Below, piece after piece: positions 1 through 8,978 of a stretch of DNA of 37,418 bases. The stretch comes from a virus: positions 1-37,418 of IMG/VR virus record IMGVR_UViG_3300027710_000067; one strand, given 5' to 3'. Position 1 is the first letter of the stretch. The number at the start of each line of letters is the position of its first letter. Both the position numbers and the translations under genes were made by a program. A model generated the notes under the pieces. It made no database searches. It was given only the letters and a program-made list of their open reading frames with translations, and was not told where the DNA came from.

Positions 1-1
1 A

Positions 2-139
2 CCCCGACTGCATGAGCGCAGAGGCCACCTGAGAAGGCTAAAAACAGGCAAGAACGTCTGGGTCAAGTCCTGCAAGGTTGGTGACGCAAGCAAGGGGGCG
101 ATATTCCACGACTATGCAATCAAGGAGATGAACACATGA
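2..139 (+). CDS. C-terminal fragment of a phage hypothetical protein (gene cut by the window start)
   Basis: An open frame enters from the window edge and stops at a TGA at 137-139. It encodes about 45 residues rich in Arg, Lys and His, with a HERRGHLRRLKTGKNVWVK stretch followed by VGDASKG and FHDY. I recognise this as the usual C-terminal end of a conserved phage protein of unknown function, whose N-terminal type appears at the far end of the window (37238 onward). The stop overlaps the next start (ATGA). It is the 3' part of the early rightward operon. The basic RRGH...VGD pattern suggests nucleic acid contact, but that is a guess. Confidence 0.6.
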   Translation, partial: PRLHERRGHLRRLKTGKNVWVKSCKVGDASKGAIFHDYAIKEMNT

Positions 140-264
140 ACTGTAAACACCGCTGGATACTGACCCCCGCGCCAGACCGCAATCATTACCGCTACCAATG
201 CGCCAAGTGCAACGAAACGGCTTGGGCTACGGTCAAGGAGAAGCAAAGCGATGCGCAAGCGTAG
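136..264 (+). CDS. Small Cys/His protein, putative zinc-binding (42 aa)
   Basis: This short ORF starts at an ATG that overlaps the previous stop (ATGA), with AAGGAGATG just upstream. It begins MNCKHRW and has a CAKC pair at residues 22-25. One Cys/His group near the N terminus and one CxxC pair would make a minimal zinc ribbon. No function is known. The 3' end overlaps the next gene by 14 nt, which suggests translational coupling within the operon. Confidence 0.6.
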   Translation: MNCKHRWILTPAPDRNHYRYQCAKCNETAWATVKEKQSDAQA

Positions 265-715
265 CAAGTACAAACCCAAGGGCGTGCGCCTAGACAACAT
301 GGCGTGGGTGCAGTCGGGCCTTCGCCGGGTCGATGAGGTCAGCGAGAGCGCCACGATCAAGATCAGGAACCACGACGCTATGAACACGCTGCGGCTGGGC
401 ACTGCGACCAAGGTGGAGATCGACGTCTTGATCAACGCCTTGAACGTCTCGGAGGCTCTAGCGCATAACGGCGTTGGCAGCGACTGGATGCCGGAGCTGC
501 GGACAGCGCAAGACGCGCTCTATACGCTTGCCAAACGAGGGCTGACGAGCCGCTTCATCGTGCGCGGTGAAGAACTCAAGGCCCTGAACCTGGCGATGGA
601 GATTCACGACGCCCAACTGGAGGCCGTGACGGTCAAACAGTTGGAAGCGGCGCTGGATTTTGTAAATGAAACCGTGCGCCTTAAGAAAGCGCGTCCTATT
701 GTGGAGACAGTATGA
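251..715 (+). CDS. Conserved phage hypothetical protein (154 aa)
   Basis: It begins MRKRSKYKPKGVRLDN, a basic N terminus, followed by a predicted mostly helical protein with segments such as KVEIDVLINALNVSEAL and LNLAMEIHDAQLEAVTVKQL. I recognise the overall pattern (Lys-rich start, then an 'IKIRNHDAMNTL' stretch and a 'HDAQLEAVTV' helix) as a family common in small podophages of Proteobacteria. I know no function for it. It overlaps both neighbours (14 nt upstream, 4 nt ATGA downstream), so it is part of a tightly coupled early operon. Confidence 0.7.
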   Translation: MRKRSKYKPKGVRLDNMAWVQSGLRRVDEVSESATIKIRNHDAMNTLRLGTATKVEIDVLINALNVSEALAHNGVGSDWMPELRTAQDALYTLAKRGLTSRFIVRGEELKALNLAMEIHDAQLEAVTVKQLEAALDFVNETVRLKKARPIVETV

Positions 716-891
716 GTCCGTTTGATTGGAAAAAAGACCCTCGCCCTAGCATCTTTATGCAAGACGTTCGCTTCAGGGCCAAGAGTACAGCGGAGAGCAC
801 CGACTACAAAGCCTTTGGCATCTACAGCCGGGCCAAGCCCAGCGTCAAGCCGTTCCTGAATAAGCACGAAGTGCCCAAGGGACGGCTCTGA
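712..891 (+). CDS. Small hypothetical protein, last gene of the rightward operon (59 aa)
   Basis: The ATG overlaps the preceding stop (ATGA). The product is basic and aromatic-rich (MSPFDWKKDPRPSIF...). No domain is recognised. The stop at 889-891 lies three bases from the stop of the convergent late operon (895), so the two operons collide tail to tail without any visible terminator between them. Confidence 0.6.
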   Translation: MSPFDWKKDPRPSIFMQDVRFRAKSTAESTDYKAFGIYSRAKPSVKPFLNKHEVPKGRL

Positions 892-894
892 CGC

Positions 895-2847
895 TTACTT
901 GCTTGCTTCAGCTTTGTTCAAGGCTTGATTGACTCTGGCCTTGACTTTGTTGTTTTTAATCTGACTGGTGGCAGCTCGAACCAGACTCAAAACAGGCACA
1001 GGCAAACCAGTCATTGCGCCAGTTGCCCCAGCTTCTCCCAATGCAGTCATCAGCGCCATAGCAGTGCCTGAATTGTTGATCTGAGTTCCTGGTGGAACCG
1101 TGTTGACGTACTTCACAACCTCGTTTAAGTCCCTGACAATTTGAGCTTGTTGTTTGCCAAGGATAATGTCCAAACGACCATCAGCATCAAGAGCGTTGAC
1201 TGCATTGTTCAGCTTTGCAGGGGACACAATTGGTCGGCCTGCCGAGTCTGTTTGCAACCCACTTGTTGCCATGTTTTCAAAATGCTTGATGGTTGCACCC
1301 TGCAACTCTTTCATTGCCTTTTGACCATCCTTGCCACTGGTCAGCAGAACACGTCGAAGGAAAGTTACTTCTTCTGGGGTGGCGTTCAAAATTGACTTTT
1401 GAAATGCTTCGCTTGCGGCAATCTTTGGATCGTCTTTGCCCTTAACTGTGGTCAGCAAGTTTGCAACAACTGCACGGCCCTCATATTTTCTGGCTTGCTT
1501 CTCTCGCAGTGCTCTTGCTTCGGTGTAAAGAGGGCCAGAAACGTCTTTTGTTGTCTCATCAATCAAAGACTTGATGATTGCAGACTCACGCTTATTCACA
1601 ATATCGTAGTCTGTGGATGCACTGATTTCTCGGCGCAACTGCTCCAGTGTTTTGACGTCAGTTGGCCTTGGAACAAGGTTCCCCTGCTCATCAATTTCAG
1701 CAATGCCAAGTTTGACAGCGTATTGTTTTGCTGTGTCTGGGATTGCGGAAGACGGCACACCAGTTGGTTTGCTGTTCAAATAATCAAACAAGGTTGTGAC
1801 CGTCTCCTGCTCGCCATACTTCAGAGTTCTTGGCACGGTTAGATCAACTTGTGCAAGTGCTTCTGGAGACTTGTCAGCACGGGTGTAGGCTGCCGATGTC
1901 TTTGCCTTTGCACCCTGCCAACCTTTAGACAGTGCATCAATGACGGCGTTGCCTGTTGCTGCTGGTCCAATGGCCGCAGTTTGCGCTCCGGTCATATCAA
2001 CCAGTGCGTCAAAGTTTTGCAAAGCCTGGAGGTTGTTTTCTTCAGCGCGTTGAATCAAAGGCGCACCAAACGGACCCCTGATCTGTTCTTTTTCAAACGC
2101 CAGTTGCGCGGCCTCTCGGCCTGCTGCGCCTCTTGTCAATTCAACAGGGACAGGCAGTCCTTGTGCTGTAGCAACCCTTTGGATTTCGGCTGGCGTTGCC
2201 GCTGCACCACCACTGGCGCGACCAGTTTGGCCCGCCACAGGAGCCTCCATTCCCAAAGCCTCACGCACTATGCTTGGTGTGCGTTGAACGGCTTGTGCAG
2301 CCTGTCTGCCGCCTTGCTGGACCGCTTGAGCGCCACGCAAGCCGGTGGCCTCAATAATTGGCAGCGCTTGACGGGTTGCTTGACCAAACATGCCAGCAGG
2401 CAATGCGCCTGGCAGTACTGGTGGCAATGCTTGAGATAACGCCCCAAGAGTTTGAACCTGCTCTTGCCCGGCTTCTGTTCTTGGGGCATAGGTAAAACGC
2501 TGACCACCAGCCGCAGCGCGTTCGCTGATGGCTCTTGCTGCTTGGGGTGTTCCAAACTGCCCAGCCTGCACCTGTTCGCGCAGTCCAGTTATTGCTCCTC
2601 CGACGGTGCCCAAAACACCACCAGTTGCAGCGGTTCCAAGAGTCAAGGCGGTTTCACCAGCGCCAATCAAAGCGTTTACAAGGCCGCCTTGGCGCGATGG
2701 GACTGGTGTTGTTGCCTGTTGAGTTGCCGCAATGTTTTCATTGCGCTTTGCAACTTCATAGGCTTGAGCAACAGTTTCAAAGTCAGGCGTGCCTTTTTTG
2801 TCCTTATTTTGGACAATCCAGTTTGCGTATTCTGCTGCTGCGGCCAT
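895..2847 (-). CDS. Putative internal virion / DNA-ejection protein (650 aa)
   Basis: The protein is long, soluble, Ala/Gln/Thr-rich and mostly helical. It opens with a short helix (AAAAEYANWIVQNKDKKGTPDF) typical of ejection-type proteins. A Gly/Ala-rich stretch at about residues 50-110 (IGAGETALTLGTAATGGVLGTVGGAITG) could be membrane-active. The rest is long helical segments. The start ATG shares bases with the upstream stop (TAATG), and AGGGG lies just upstream. It is the last of three consecutive long genes at the end of the late operon, the position of the internal core proteins (gp14-16) in T7-like phages. The role is inferred from position and composition. No lysozyme motif was found. 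Confidence 0.55.
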   Translation of the reverse strand: MAAAAEYANWIVQNKDKKGTPDFETVAQAYEVAKRNENIAATQQATTPVPSRQGGLVNALIGAGETALTLGTAATGGVLGTVGGAITGLREQVQAGQFGTPQAARAISERAAAGGQRFTYAPRTEAGQEQVQTLGALSQALPPVLPGALPAGMFGQATRQALPIIEATGLRGAQAVQQGGRQAAQAVQRTPSIVREALGMEAPVAGQTGRASGGAAATPAEIQRVATAQGLPVPVELTRGAAGREAAQLAFEKEQIRGPFGAPLIQRAEENNLQALQNFDALVDMTGAQTAAIGPAATGNAVIDALSKGWQGAKAKTSAAYTRADKSPEALAQVDLTVPRTLKYGEQETVTTLFDYLNSKPTGVPSSAIPDTAKQYAVKLGIAEIDEQGNLVPRPTDVKTLEQLRREISASTDYDIVNKRESAIIKSLIDETTKDVSGPLYTEARALREKQARKYEGRAVVANLLTTVKGKDDPKIAASEAFQKSILNATPEEVTFLRRVLLTSGKDGQKAMKELQGATIKHFENMATSGLQTDSAGRPIVSPAKLNNAVNALDADGRLDIILGKQQAQIVRDLNEVVKYVNTVPPGTQINNSGTAMALMTALGEAGATGAMTGLPVPVLSLVRAATSQIKNNKVKARVNQALNKAEASK

Positions 2848-4397
2848 TATCTACCCCTTTGCAAAATTGCATCTGCTTGGTTCATGATGTTGGTCTGAGT
2901 CGCTGCAGGCCTTGGGTTTGCATTGGTCGGAATTTGATTGACGCGAGCTTGCCTTTGTGCGTCAACCCCTGTGCCAGCATATTGTGCATTTACATCTCTG
3001 GCAACACGGGTGGTGAAATCGTTGAAACTTTCACCAGGTCGAACGGTGAAGTCTCCAGCAATGAATGTTTTGCCTGCTCTCATCAGAGTGCCATTGTTTT
3101 GTGCAAGCCAGTCTGTTTTTGCGTTAGATACCGCTGCATCAATTTCTTGCAGTTTCGCCATGCCGCGCAAGAACTGCGCAATCAATTTGGAATCAGCAGT
3201 ATTCTTTGGGAAGCCTGACAAAGCCAACTCAATGTCTTTGTCGGTGGCTGGCCCTGGTGGCAGCGCTTTGATGGCTTGCGAATTGCGAACGCGTGTGTAC
3301 TCTTGGCGCAATGAAGTCTCGTAACCTTCGGCACCAATTGCCGATTTGGCAAATTCACTAAGCCTAGAAGCCGCGCCGTAGCCACCTAATCCTTCAATTC
3401 GATTTGCCAAATCATTCATTTGATTGGCAGACTGCTTTGAGGTTGATGCAAGAAGGGCAGACTCATTGACCAGTTTTCTGGTGTCGGCTGGCAGGCTGTT
3501 AGCTTTGTCAGAAATGCTTGCAAGTTTTTCTGCCACTGTTGCGGCAGTTGTTTGAGCATTAAGACTAAGTTGTGCGGCCCGATTATTAATCTGGCTCTGC
3601 ACGTTTTTGACGTTCCAATTCTTTTCGTTAAGCCCAGCTTGTTGCAGACGATCTGCAAACAAAGCTGCAACTCTTGCTGTCTCTGCATCTGCTGTGGCTT
3701 TCAATGCTGCCGCCTGCTCTGCTGGCCCAGCAAATCTTGCCTTTTGTTGGGCTGTAATTGCGTCAGCAGCGGCCTTTTCAGCCTTTGCCATATCTTCATT
3801 GACTTTAGACGCGTTAAGCAGAGCTTGCTGTCCAGCAGGACCTAACGCCATCAACTGAGGAGCAACTCGATTGATGTCATACGATGGCGCAGTCATTCCG
3901 GCACCAACTTGCTGGCCCATGATGTCCTCACCATAGACTTCTTGACCAGGTCTAAACGCCCCTTGTGCAATGCTTTGAGCCTGAAGTGCTTGTTGCCGTG
4001 CCAATAGTGCATCTTGACGTTTTTGCTCTGCATCTTGACGAACAAGCGCCTGCTGCCGAGCTTTTTCAGCTTCCAGCCGCAGCCCGTAGGCCAATTGTTG
4101 ATCACCAGACTGCAAGGCCATCTGCACACCTTGATCAAATGTCTCTGGCCGATTAGGGTCAATCATGCCAAGTATTTGATTACGAGCGCTGATGAGCTGC
4201 AACTGTGGGTCTTGCGCACCCAACAGGTTACCGATACCGCGTCCGAGTCCGGCTGCGCCTGCTTGGATCATCGCCGCGCCGCGCACACCTGGCGCTAGGT
4301 TGGCCATCTCGATGGCCCGCTTCTGATCTTGTGCAGCGAGATTGCGTTCGTACTGATCGGCTGTGATGCCGAACAAACTTCCTACGATTTCAGCCAT
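2847..4397 (-). CDS. Putative internal virion protein, coiled-coil rich (516 aa)
   Basis: I start it at the ATG giving MAEIVGSLFGI, because GGGGGA lies six bases upstream. A longer reading would need a TTG inside the previous gene. The N terminus has a Gly-rich hydrophobic part (GVRGAAMIQAGAAGLGRGIGNLLG). Long Ala/Gln/Lys helices follow (EAEKARQQALVRQDAEQKRQ and later repeats), which suggest coiled coils. The C-terminal half is charged and helical. It overlaps the next gene as TAATG. A DNA-ejection or inner-core role is inferred from gene order and composition. There is no recognisable enzyme motif. Confidence 0.55.
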   Translation of the reverse strand: MAEIVGSLFGITADQYERNLAAQDQKRAIEMANLAPGVRGAAMIQAGAAGLGRGIGNLLGAQDPQLQLISARNQILGMIDPNRPETFDQGVQMALQSGDQQLAYGLRLEAEKARQQALVRQDAEQKRQDALLARQQALQAQSIAQGAFRPGQEVYGEDIMGQQVGAGMTAPSYDINRVAPQLMALGPAGQQALLNASKVNEDMAKAEKAAADAITAQQKARFAGPAEQAAALKATADAETARVAALFADRLQQAGLNEKNWNVKNVQSQINNRAAQLSLNAQTTAATVAEKLASISDKANSLPADTRKLVNESALLASTSKQSANQMNDLANRIEGLGGYGAASRLSEFAKSAIGAEGYETSLRQEYTRVRNSQAIKALPPGPATDKDIELALSGFPKNTADSKLIAQFLRGMAKLQEIDAAVSNAKTDWLAQNNGTLMRAGKTFIAGDFTVRPGESFNDFTTRVARDVNAQYAGTGVDAQRQARVNQIPTNANPRPAATQTNIMNQADAILQRGR

Positions 4398-4398
4398 G

Positions 4399-6603
4399 TT
4401 AAGTCCCCCAAATGTTTGCGATGCCTTGGCCAAAGCCCGGATTGCTACCTAACCCAGACAGCAGTGCGGCGAACGGGCTGGTTGTCGCTGCGCGGCCCAT
4501 TGAGATGTCCGCAGCAGTTCCTGCACCCGCCAAACCAAGTCGTCCAGCGTTTGCGCCTGCGGTAGCCACTTGATTGGCCAAACCGGTGCTCATTGTGAAC
4601 GGTTGCTGCCCTAACTTCTCAAGATCTGTGACCTGACCCATTGCGCTAGTGTAAGGTGCATACGCCGCTTGCTGGCCTGCGTAGAAGTTGCCCAGCGTCG
4701 TAGCACCAGTGCCAAGCAGACCTGCGCCAAACGTGACGTTTTGCTGACCCGCTTGTTGGGCATTTGCGGCCAGTTGTGCCTCTTGCTGTGCGCGGGCGTT
4801 GAACAGCGCCTGCAACTCAGGTGTTGTTGCGCCCATAGCGCCGCCTTGCGCCACAGACAGACCTGCGCGGCCTTGCTGCTGCAACCTGTTTTGCAAGTTG
4901 GCCAGCTCCAGCTCACGACCAGGCTGCAAGAGCGCCATCTGTTGGTTGATGTAGTTTTGCGCCACGTCTTGCGGCGACTGCGCGAGGTATTGGTTGCCCA
5001 AGCTGAACAGACTCTGCGCACCAGTTTGCAAAGGTGCGAACTGCTGCTGCGCGGCCTCGGCTTGCGTGATGCCTTGGTTTGCCAGAGCCGCAAAGCGGTC
5101 CTGCGCTGCCCGAGCCTCGGGAGTGAGTTGGTAGCCTGCGCTAGTCATCTGACCTGTCACCGGGTCGTACTGGAACTGCGAAGTGCCAAAGCGCGTTGTC
5201 ATGCCGATTGGACGGAACTGAGCGCCTTGCACCGCCTGCTGCGTAGCGGCGTTGATGCTGGCAGCACCTGCTTGCGCAGCAGCGCGGTCTTCCTGCGATT
5301 GCAGCAAACCACCACCGAGTTGGAGGGCGCTGGGGAGAACCTGACTCAGCAGCCCGCCTGTGCCAGCGGGTAGCCTTGTAGCGCCTGCTGCTGGTGCAGT
5401 AAGAGCACCGCCCGCAGCGGTAGCCGCGCCCGCCGCAGATAGTAAATCGCGGCCTGTTACAGCGTTGTTAGTGACCCCGGTCAGCGCGGTTGTGGCAGCG
5501 CCTGTTGGGTCAGTCCACGTCTGGGTGGCAGGGTCGTAGTTGTACCCACTCATGGAGCCTATGTTAGTGCCTGACGTGGCGTTGGTTAACGGCCCCAACA
5601 GCCCGCCGTTAGGGTCGCGGATGAACTGGCCTGTAATTTCGTCGTAGTAGCCTGCGCCGCTACCGCCGAGGCCACCGATATTACCTAAGCCGCCTCCACT
5701 AAGAAACCCACCAGCGCCGCCAAGCAAAGCACCTCGCAGTACGTTATTACCTGTCAGCGCGGCAGTACCACCGCCCACCAAAGCACCGCCAAGCGCGCCT
5801 TGGGCAGCGCCGCCAAGTGTAGGTGCCAAAGTAGAGCCTAACGCCGCTGCGCCGCCGCCTGCGGTAAAACCAGCAGCAGCCAACAGCGCGGCGGGTTTGA
5901 GCGTGTCCTCACGGAACTGCATCCAGCTACTCTGACGGTTGCTTGTGTAAGGCAATGCAGTGCCGTCAGGCGCAAACTGAATTTGGTAGTCAATATCCAG
6001 GCCGCGAGTGCCACGGCCCAAGAGTTCTGGGCGGGGCAGCGGCTGACCAGTCGCTTTGTTGATCGTGATCTCTTGGCTGGGTTGTTCACCGTCGCCCGGT
6101 ATGGTTGCTTGGCCCAACTGACTCAACGAACCAATACCGTTCTCGGCCAAGCGCAACGCGAAATCCGCAGCCGCAGCTTGAGGCGACGCTGTGTTGCCTG
6201 CGTACCAAGCCGGGGCCGTGCCCGCTTGTTGTTGTGCCAAGATTTCGCGGTAGACGTTCTGCGCGTTTTGCCCCATCACACCGCCGAGCTTGCCCAGCTC
6301 TTGCTGATAGTTGGCGTCGCCGGATTTGAGAGCCTGAACGTACTTATCGTAGTCCCAAGAAGGGCCAGATGCTACTGTTTGTACAGGCGCTGCCGCTGCT
6401 GCCGCTGGCGCTGTGGCAGTGTTGGTGTTGTAGTAATTTGTAATCTCATTGGGGGCAACTCCGTACCGGGCGGCAAGAATGTCCGTTAGACCGGCATTGG
6501 CATCCAAACCGCCAATGCTTTGAATTGCAGCAACGACCTGTTGGCCGGTTGCGTTTGGGTTATCAGCAAACCACCGATCCACCTGCTCTTGTAATGCGGA
6601 CAT
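4399..6603 (-). CDS. Putative internal virion / structural protein, Gly-Ala rich (734 aa)
   Basis: The ATG follows AAGGAGAAAGATT. The N-terminal 60 residues form a small charged helical region (MSALQEQVDRWFADNPNATG). A low-complexity linker (TATAPAAAAAAP) follows. The middle is extremely Gly/Ala-rich and hydrophobic (about residues 240-330), compatible with membrane insertion during ejection. The C-terminal third is Gln/Ala helical (LQNRLQQQGRAGLSVAQGG...). It is the first of the three long terminal late genes. I infer an ejection-protein role but cannot exclude a tail-hub protein. Confidence 0.5.
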   Translation of the reverse strand: MSALQEQVDRWFADNPNATGQQVVAAIQSIGGLDANAGLTDILAARYGVAPNEITNYYNTNTATAPAAAAAAPVQTVASGPSWDYDKYVQALKSGDANYQQELGKLGGVMGQNAQNVYREILAQQQAGTAPAWYAGNTASPQAAAADFALRLAENGIGSLSQLGQATIPGDGEQPSQEITINKATGQPLPRPELLGRGTRGLDIDYQIQFAPDGTALPYTSNRQSSWMQFREDTLKPAALLAAAGFTAGGGAAALGSTLAPTLGGAAQGALGGALVGGGTAALTGNNVLRGALLGGAGGFLSGGGLGNIGGLGGSGAGYYDEITGQFIRDPNGGLLGPLTNATSGTNIGSMSGYNYDPATQTWTDPTGAATTALTGVTNNAVTGRDLLSAAGAATAAGGALTAPAAGATRLPAGTGGLLSQVLPSALQLGGGLLQSQEDRAAAQAGAASINAATQQAVQGAQFRPIGMTTRFGTSQFQYDPVTGQMTSAGYQLTPEARAAQDRFAALANQGITQAEAAQQQFAPLQTGAQSLFSLGNQYLAQSPQDVAQNYINQQMALLQPGRELELANLQNRLQQQGRAGLSVAQGGAMGATTPELQALFNARAQQEAQLAANAQQAGQQNVTFGAGLLGTGATTLGNFYAGQQAAYAPYTSAMGQVTDLEKLGQQPFTMSTGLANQVATAGANAGRLGLAGAGTAADISMGRAATTSPFAALLSGLGSNPGFGQGIANIWGT

Positions 6604-6614
6604 AATCTTTCTCC

Positions 6615-7058
6615 TTAAACGGGTGCGTCAGGCCATTGGGTGTCCCAAGGAAAGCCTGGTTGCGCCGTGATATCCCGAAGTGCTTGGCGGTAGGTAGCCC
6701 ATGCAGCTTTGTCCACTGGAGCGTCTGCCGCCTGTGTCCAATCGCTGCCCTTGAGTTTATCAGCACGTTGACTGCGAATGGCCTTGGCTTGCTCAGTATC
6801 TTTGGCTGTTTTGGCGTCTTGATCCATGTCAGCCACGCTGTACTTGGTGTACCACTTGCCATCAATCTGCTCCACGCCATCGGCAAAGCCGACCTGGTAG
6901 CGAGTCGGCTGCGCCTGTGGGCCTTCAAAGACCACATCGCCGCCCAAGTCGTTGATGATGGACTCTGTGAGTTGCGCAGGCATTGAGGTGTTGGAGTGCA
7001 TTGCGCGGAACTCACCCTCGTACATCACTGCGCCTGTTTGTCGGATTCTGATTTGCAT
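6615..7058 (-). CDS. Tail-fibre assembly chaperone-like protein (147 aa)
   Basis: The C-terminal half has the pattern DWTQAAD...VDKAAWATYRQALRDI...PGFPWDTQWPDAP. This is characteristic of phage tail assembly chaperone families found beside tail-fibre genes (Phage_tail_APC type). The N-terminal half is a small beta-rich region. AAGGAACAACT precedes the ATG. It lies directly downstream of the large fibre gene at 7068-8969, the expected position for a fibre-folding partner. Assignment to the family is from recognised sequence pattern. The fibre partner is inferred from adjacency. Confidence 0.75.
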   Translation of the reverse strand: MQIRIRQTGAVMYEGEFRAMHSNTSMPAQLTESIINDLGGDVVFEGPQAQPTRYQVGFADGVEQIDGKWYTKYSVADMDQDAKTAKDTEQAKAIRSQRADKLKGSDWTQAADAPVDKAAWATYRQALRDITAQPGFPWDTQWPDAPV

Positions 7059-7067
7059 AGTTGTTCC

Positions 7068-8969
7068 TTATGCGATTGCCAAGAAGATGTAAGTTGCGCT
7101 GCTCACGTTCACGTTCGTTGCAGAGACTTGGTTGACCACAAAGCCTGTGCTGTCAGTGTCAATGGTGTCATCCGTTGTGACTTCTGCTGCCGTTGTGTTG
7201 AGGCTGAGGTGCGGATCGTTACCGCTGACGATACCTCGTGCTGTGTCCCAGACGTACCAATCACCAGTGTCGTCAGTGCGCTTGATCATCACGAACCTTG
7301 CGCCGCCTGTGAAGCCGCAGTTGATCGTCTGTGTTGTGCCAGTGCCTGTGTAACTGCCGACTTTGCTCACACCGGGGCAGGTGGCAAAACCATACCAAAC
7401 AAAAGTAGCGCCCGATTCATTGACTTGCGTGTGCGAACCAATAGAAAACACAGAGGCTGTTGGTGTGGTGTCGTTCCATCGCGGGGCGGTAGCTGTGGCG
7501 TTAGTTAAATCAAGGAACACAACCTGAGTATTTCCGAGTGCTGAGTGATACACATTCCAGTCCGTTCCGGACGCGCTGCGTTTCTTTACGATCATCATCT
7601 CAGGCACTACGCCCAAATTGTGGCTAAACGTAGTTGCACTTCCCGTTCCTGTATAGCAAACCTCATCAAAGAAGCCGGGGGCGCGTTGAAAAATCCAGTT
7701 GCCGTAATTGCCGCCTGAACTGTTAATTGCACCTGTATCAGAGTCAACGCCCACAGTTACGCCCGTGTTTGTGTAAGCCGTAACAGCATTTGCAGCAGCG
7801 TATTCAGCTCCTGTGCTGGTTCTACGCAAATTAACCGCGCCTCGTAATTTGTCAAACGTGCCATCATCTTGTGAATAATTTCTAACCTGCGACCAGATTA
7901 CATCAGGCGCAAAACCCGCAGTAATTGTTGCAGTACCTGAAGTCCCTGAACGCGCGATTGGCGTAAACACACTCGTCCCGGTCGTAGGCACTTTCATCGG
8001 ACCACGGCGGATGGCGATGTAGATGAAGGGTTCTGAAGCCGTTCCAGCATAGTTAAAACCAGTTGCAGAGGGGGAGTACGTGTTACCCAAACTTTCCGCA
8101 TTGGATAAGTTTGGGTAAAGTGAAGCGGCAGCGCCTCCAACAGGCATTCCGCGCATATTGTCTACTATGAACCACGAACCAGTCACAGCGGTTGTTTTAA
8201 CCATCAGCCATTGTGGCTCATACCCCAAGTTAACCGCGGCATTGCCACTGCCATCAGTCGTAAACGACCCACACGAAATCACATTGTCGTTGCCAGTCAG
8301 GCCAAAGCCTCCAGCGTTGTGGGCAAATAGGTAGGCAACGTATGAAATTCCAGAGCCATTAACACCACTGCTAGTTCCAAGCGTAAAGTTTGTGCTAGTT
8401 GGGTCTGTAAAGTTAAATACCGCTGAATTTATTTTTGCTGATGTACTGTTTAATATAAGTGTGTAATCATTGTTGAGACTTCTGTGATACACAAACCAAT
8501 TTTGTGCGCTATCTGTTGCTTTGATTAAAATGCAACCTGGAACTGAACCAAGGTTGTGCGCCACAGTTCGACCAGCAGTCCCATCACCCGTGTACGTCAC
8601 CACATCAAAAAATTTCGCCTGCTCACGGAATGTCCATGAGGCGTAGGTGCTGTTGTTAGTGTTTACATACGCCGCTGAAGTTATAGCAAACCCTGTGCTG
8701 TTGAGAGCAGACACATATGATGTTCCGGTGTCGGCAGCGGAGGTGCTGTTTGAAGACAATGCACTATTTACCCCTCTGGCAGAATCAACAAATATGTGAT
8801 TATCAAAGCCAGATCGGCTTTTTATCCAAACCAACCCACCCTTACCCGCTAGATCAATTCCGTTGGTGATGGTCTGTGTCGAACCGTTGCCTGTGTACAG
8901 CCACGTTTGGAAAACGTCTTCAATAAAGTTGGCGTCAGACGAAACCTGAGAGGCACTTGAGGAAAACAT
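7068..8969 (-). CDS. Tail fibre / receptor-binding protein with repeated beta domains (633 aa)
   Basis: The start is the ATG preceded by AAGGAGCCTTG; one codon upstream is a TTG. The protein contains about five repeats of a beta-rich unit with a YTGxG...T...G(x)xPxxxxIK...W.V.D.ARG pattern, near residues 25-70, 126-170, 235-280 and twice in the C-terminal half. These units resemble the domain seen repeatedly in aquatic phage tail proteins (DUF7483-like). It is probably an exposed fibre or spike involved in host binding, followed by its chaperone-like gene. I see no endosialidase or pectate-lyase motif. Confidence 0.65.
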   Translation of the reverse strand: MFSSSASQVSSDANFIEDVFQTWLYTGNGSTQTITNGIDLAGKGGLVWIKSRSGFDNHIFVDSARGVNSALSSNSTSAADTGTSYVSALNSTGFAITSAAYVNTNNSTYASWTFREQAKFFDVVTYTGDGTAGRTVAHNLGSVPGCILIKATDSAQNWFVYHRSLNNDYTLILNSTSAKINSAVFNFTDPTSTNFTLGTSSGVNGSGISYVAYLFAHNAGGFGLTGNDNVISCGSFTTDGSGNAAVNLGYEPQWLMVKTTAVTGSWFIVDNMRGMPVGGAAASLYPNLSNAESLGNTYSPSATGFNYAGTASEPFIYIAIRRGPMKVPTTGTSVFTPIARSGTSGTATITAGFAPDVIWSQVRNYSQDDGTFDKLRGAVNLRRTSTGAEYAAANAVTAYTNTGVTVGVDSDTGAINSSGGNYGNWIFQRAPGFFDEVCYTGTGSATTFSHNLGVVPEMMIVKKRSASGTDWNVYHSALGNTQVVFLDLTNATATAPRWNDTTPTASVFSIGSHTQVNESGATFVWYGFATCPGVSKVGSYTGTGTTQTINCGFTGGARFVMIKRTDDTGDWYVWDTARGIVSGNDPHLSLNTTAAEVTTDDTIDTDSTGFVVNQVSATNVNVSSATYIFLAIA

Positions 8970-8978
8970 CAAGGCTCC

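Noticed and set aside
2847-4433. Longer start for the 516-aa internal virion protein
   Set aside because: It would need a TTG inside the previous gene, while a good ribosome site precedes the ATG at 4397.
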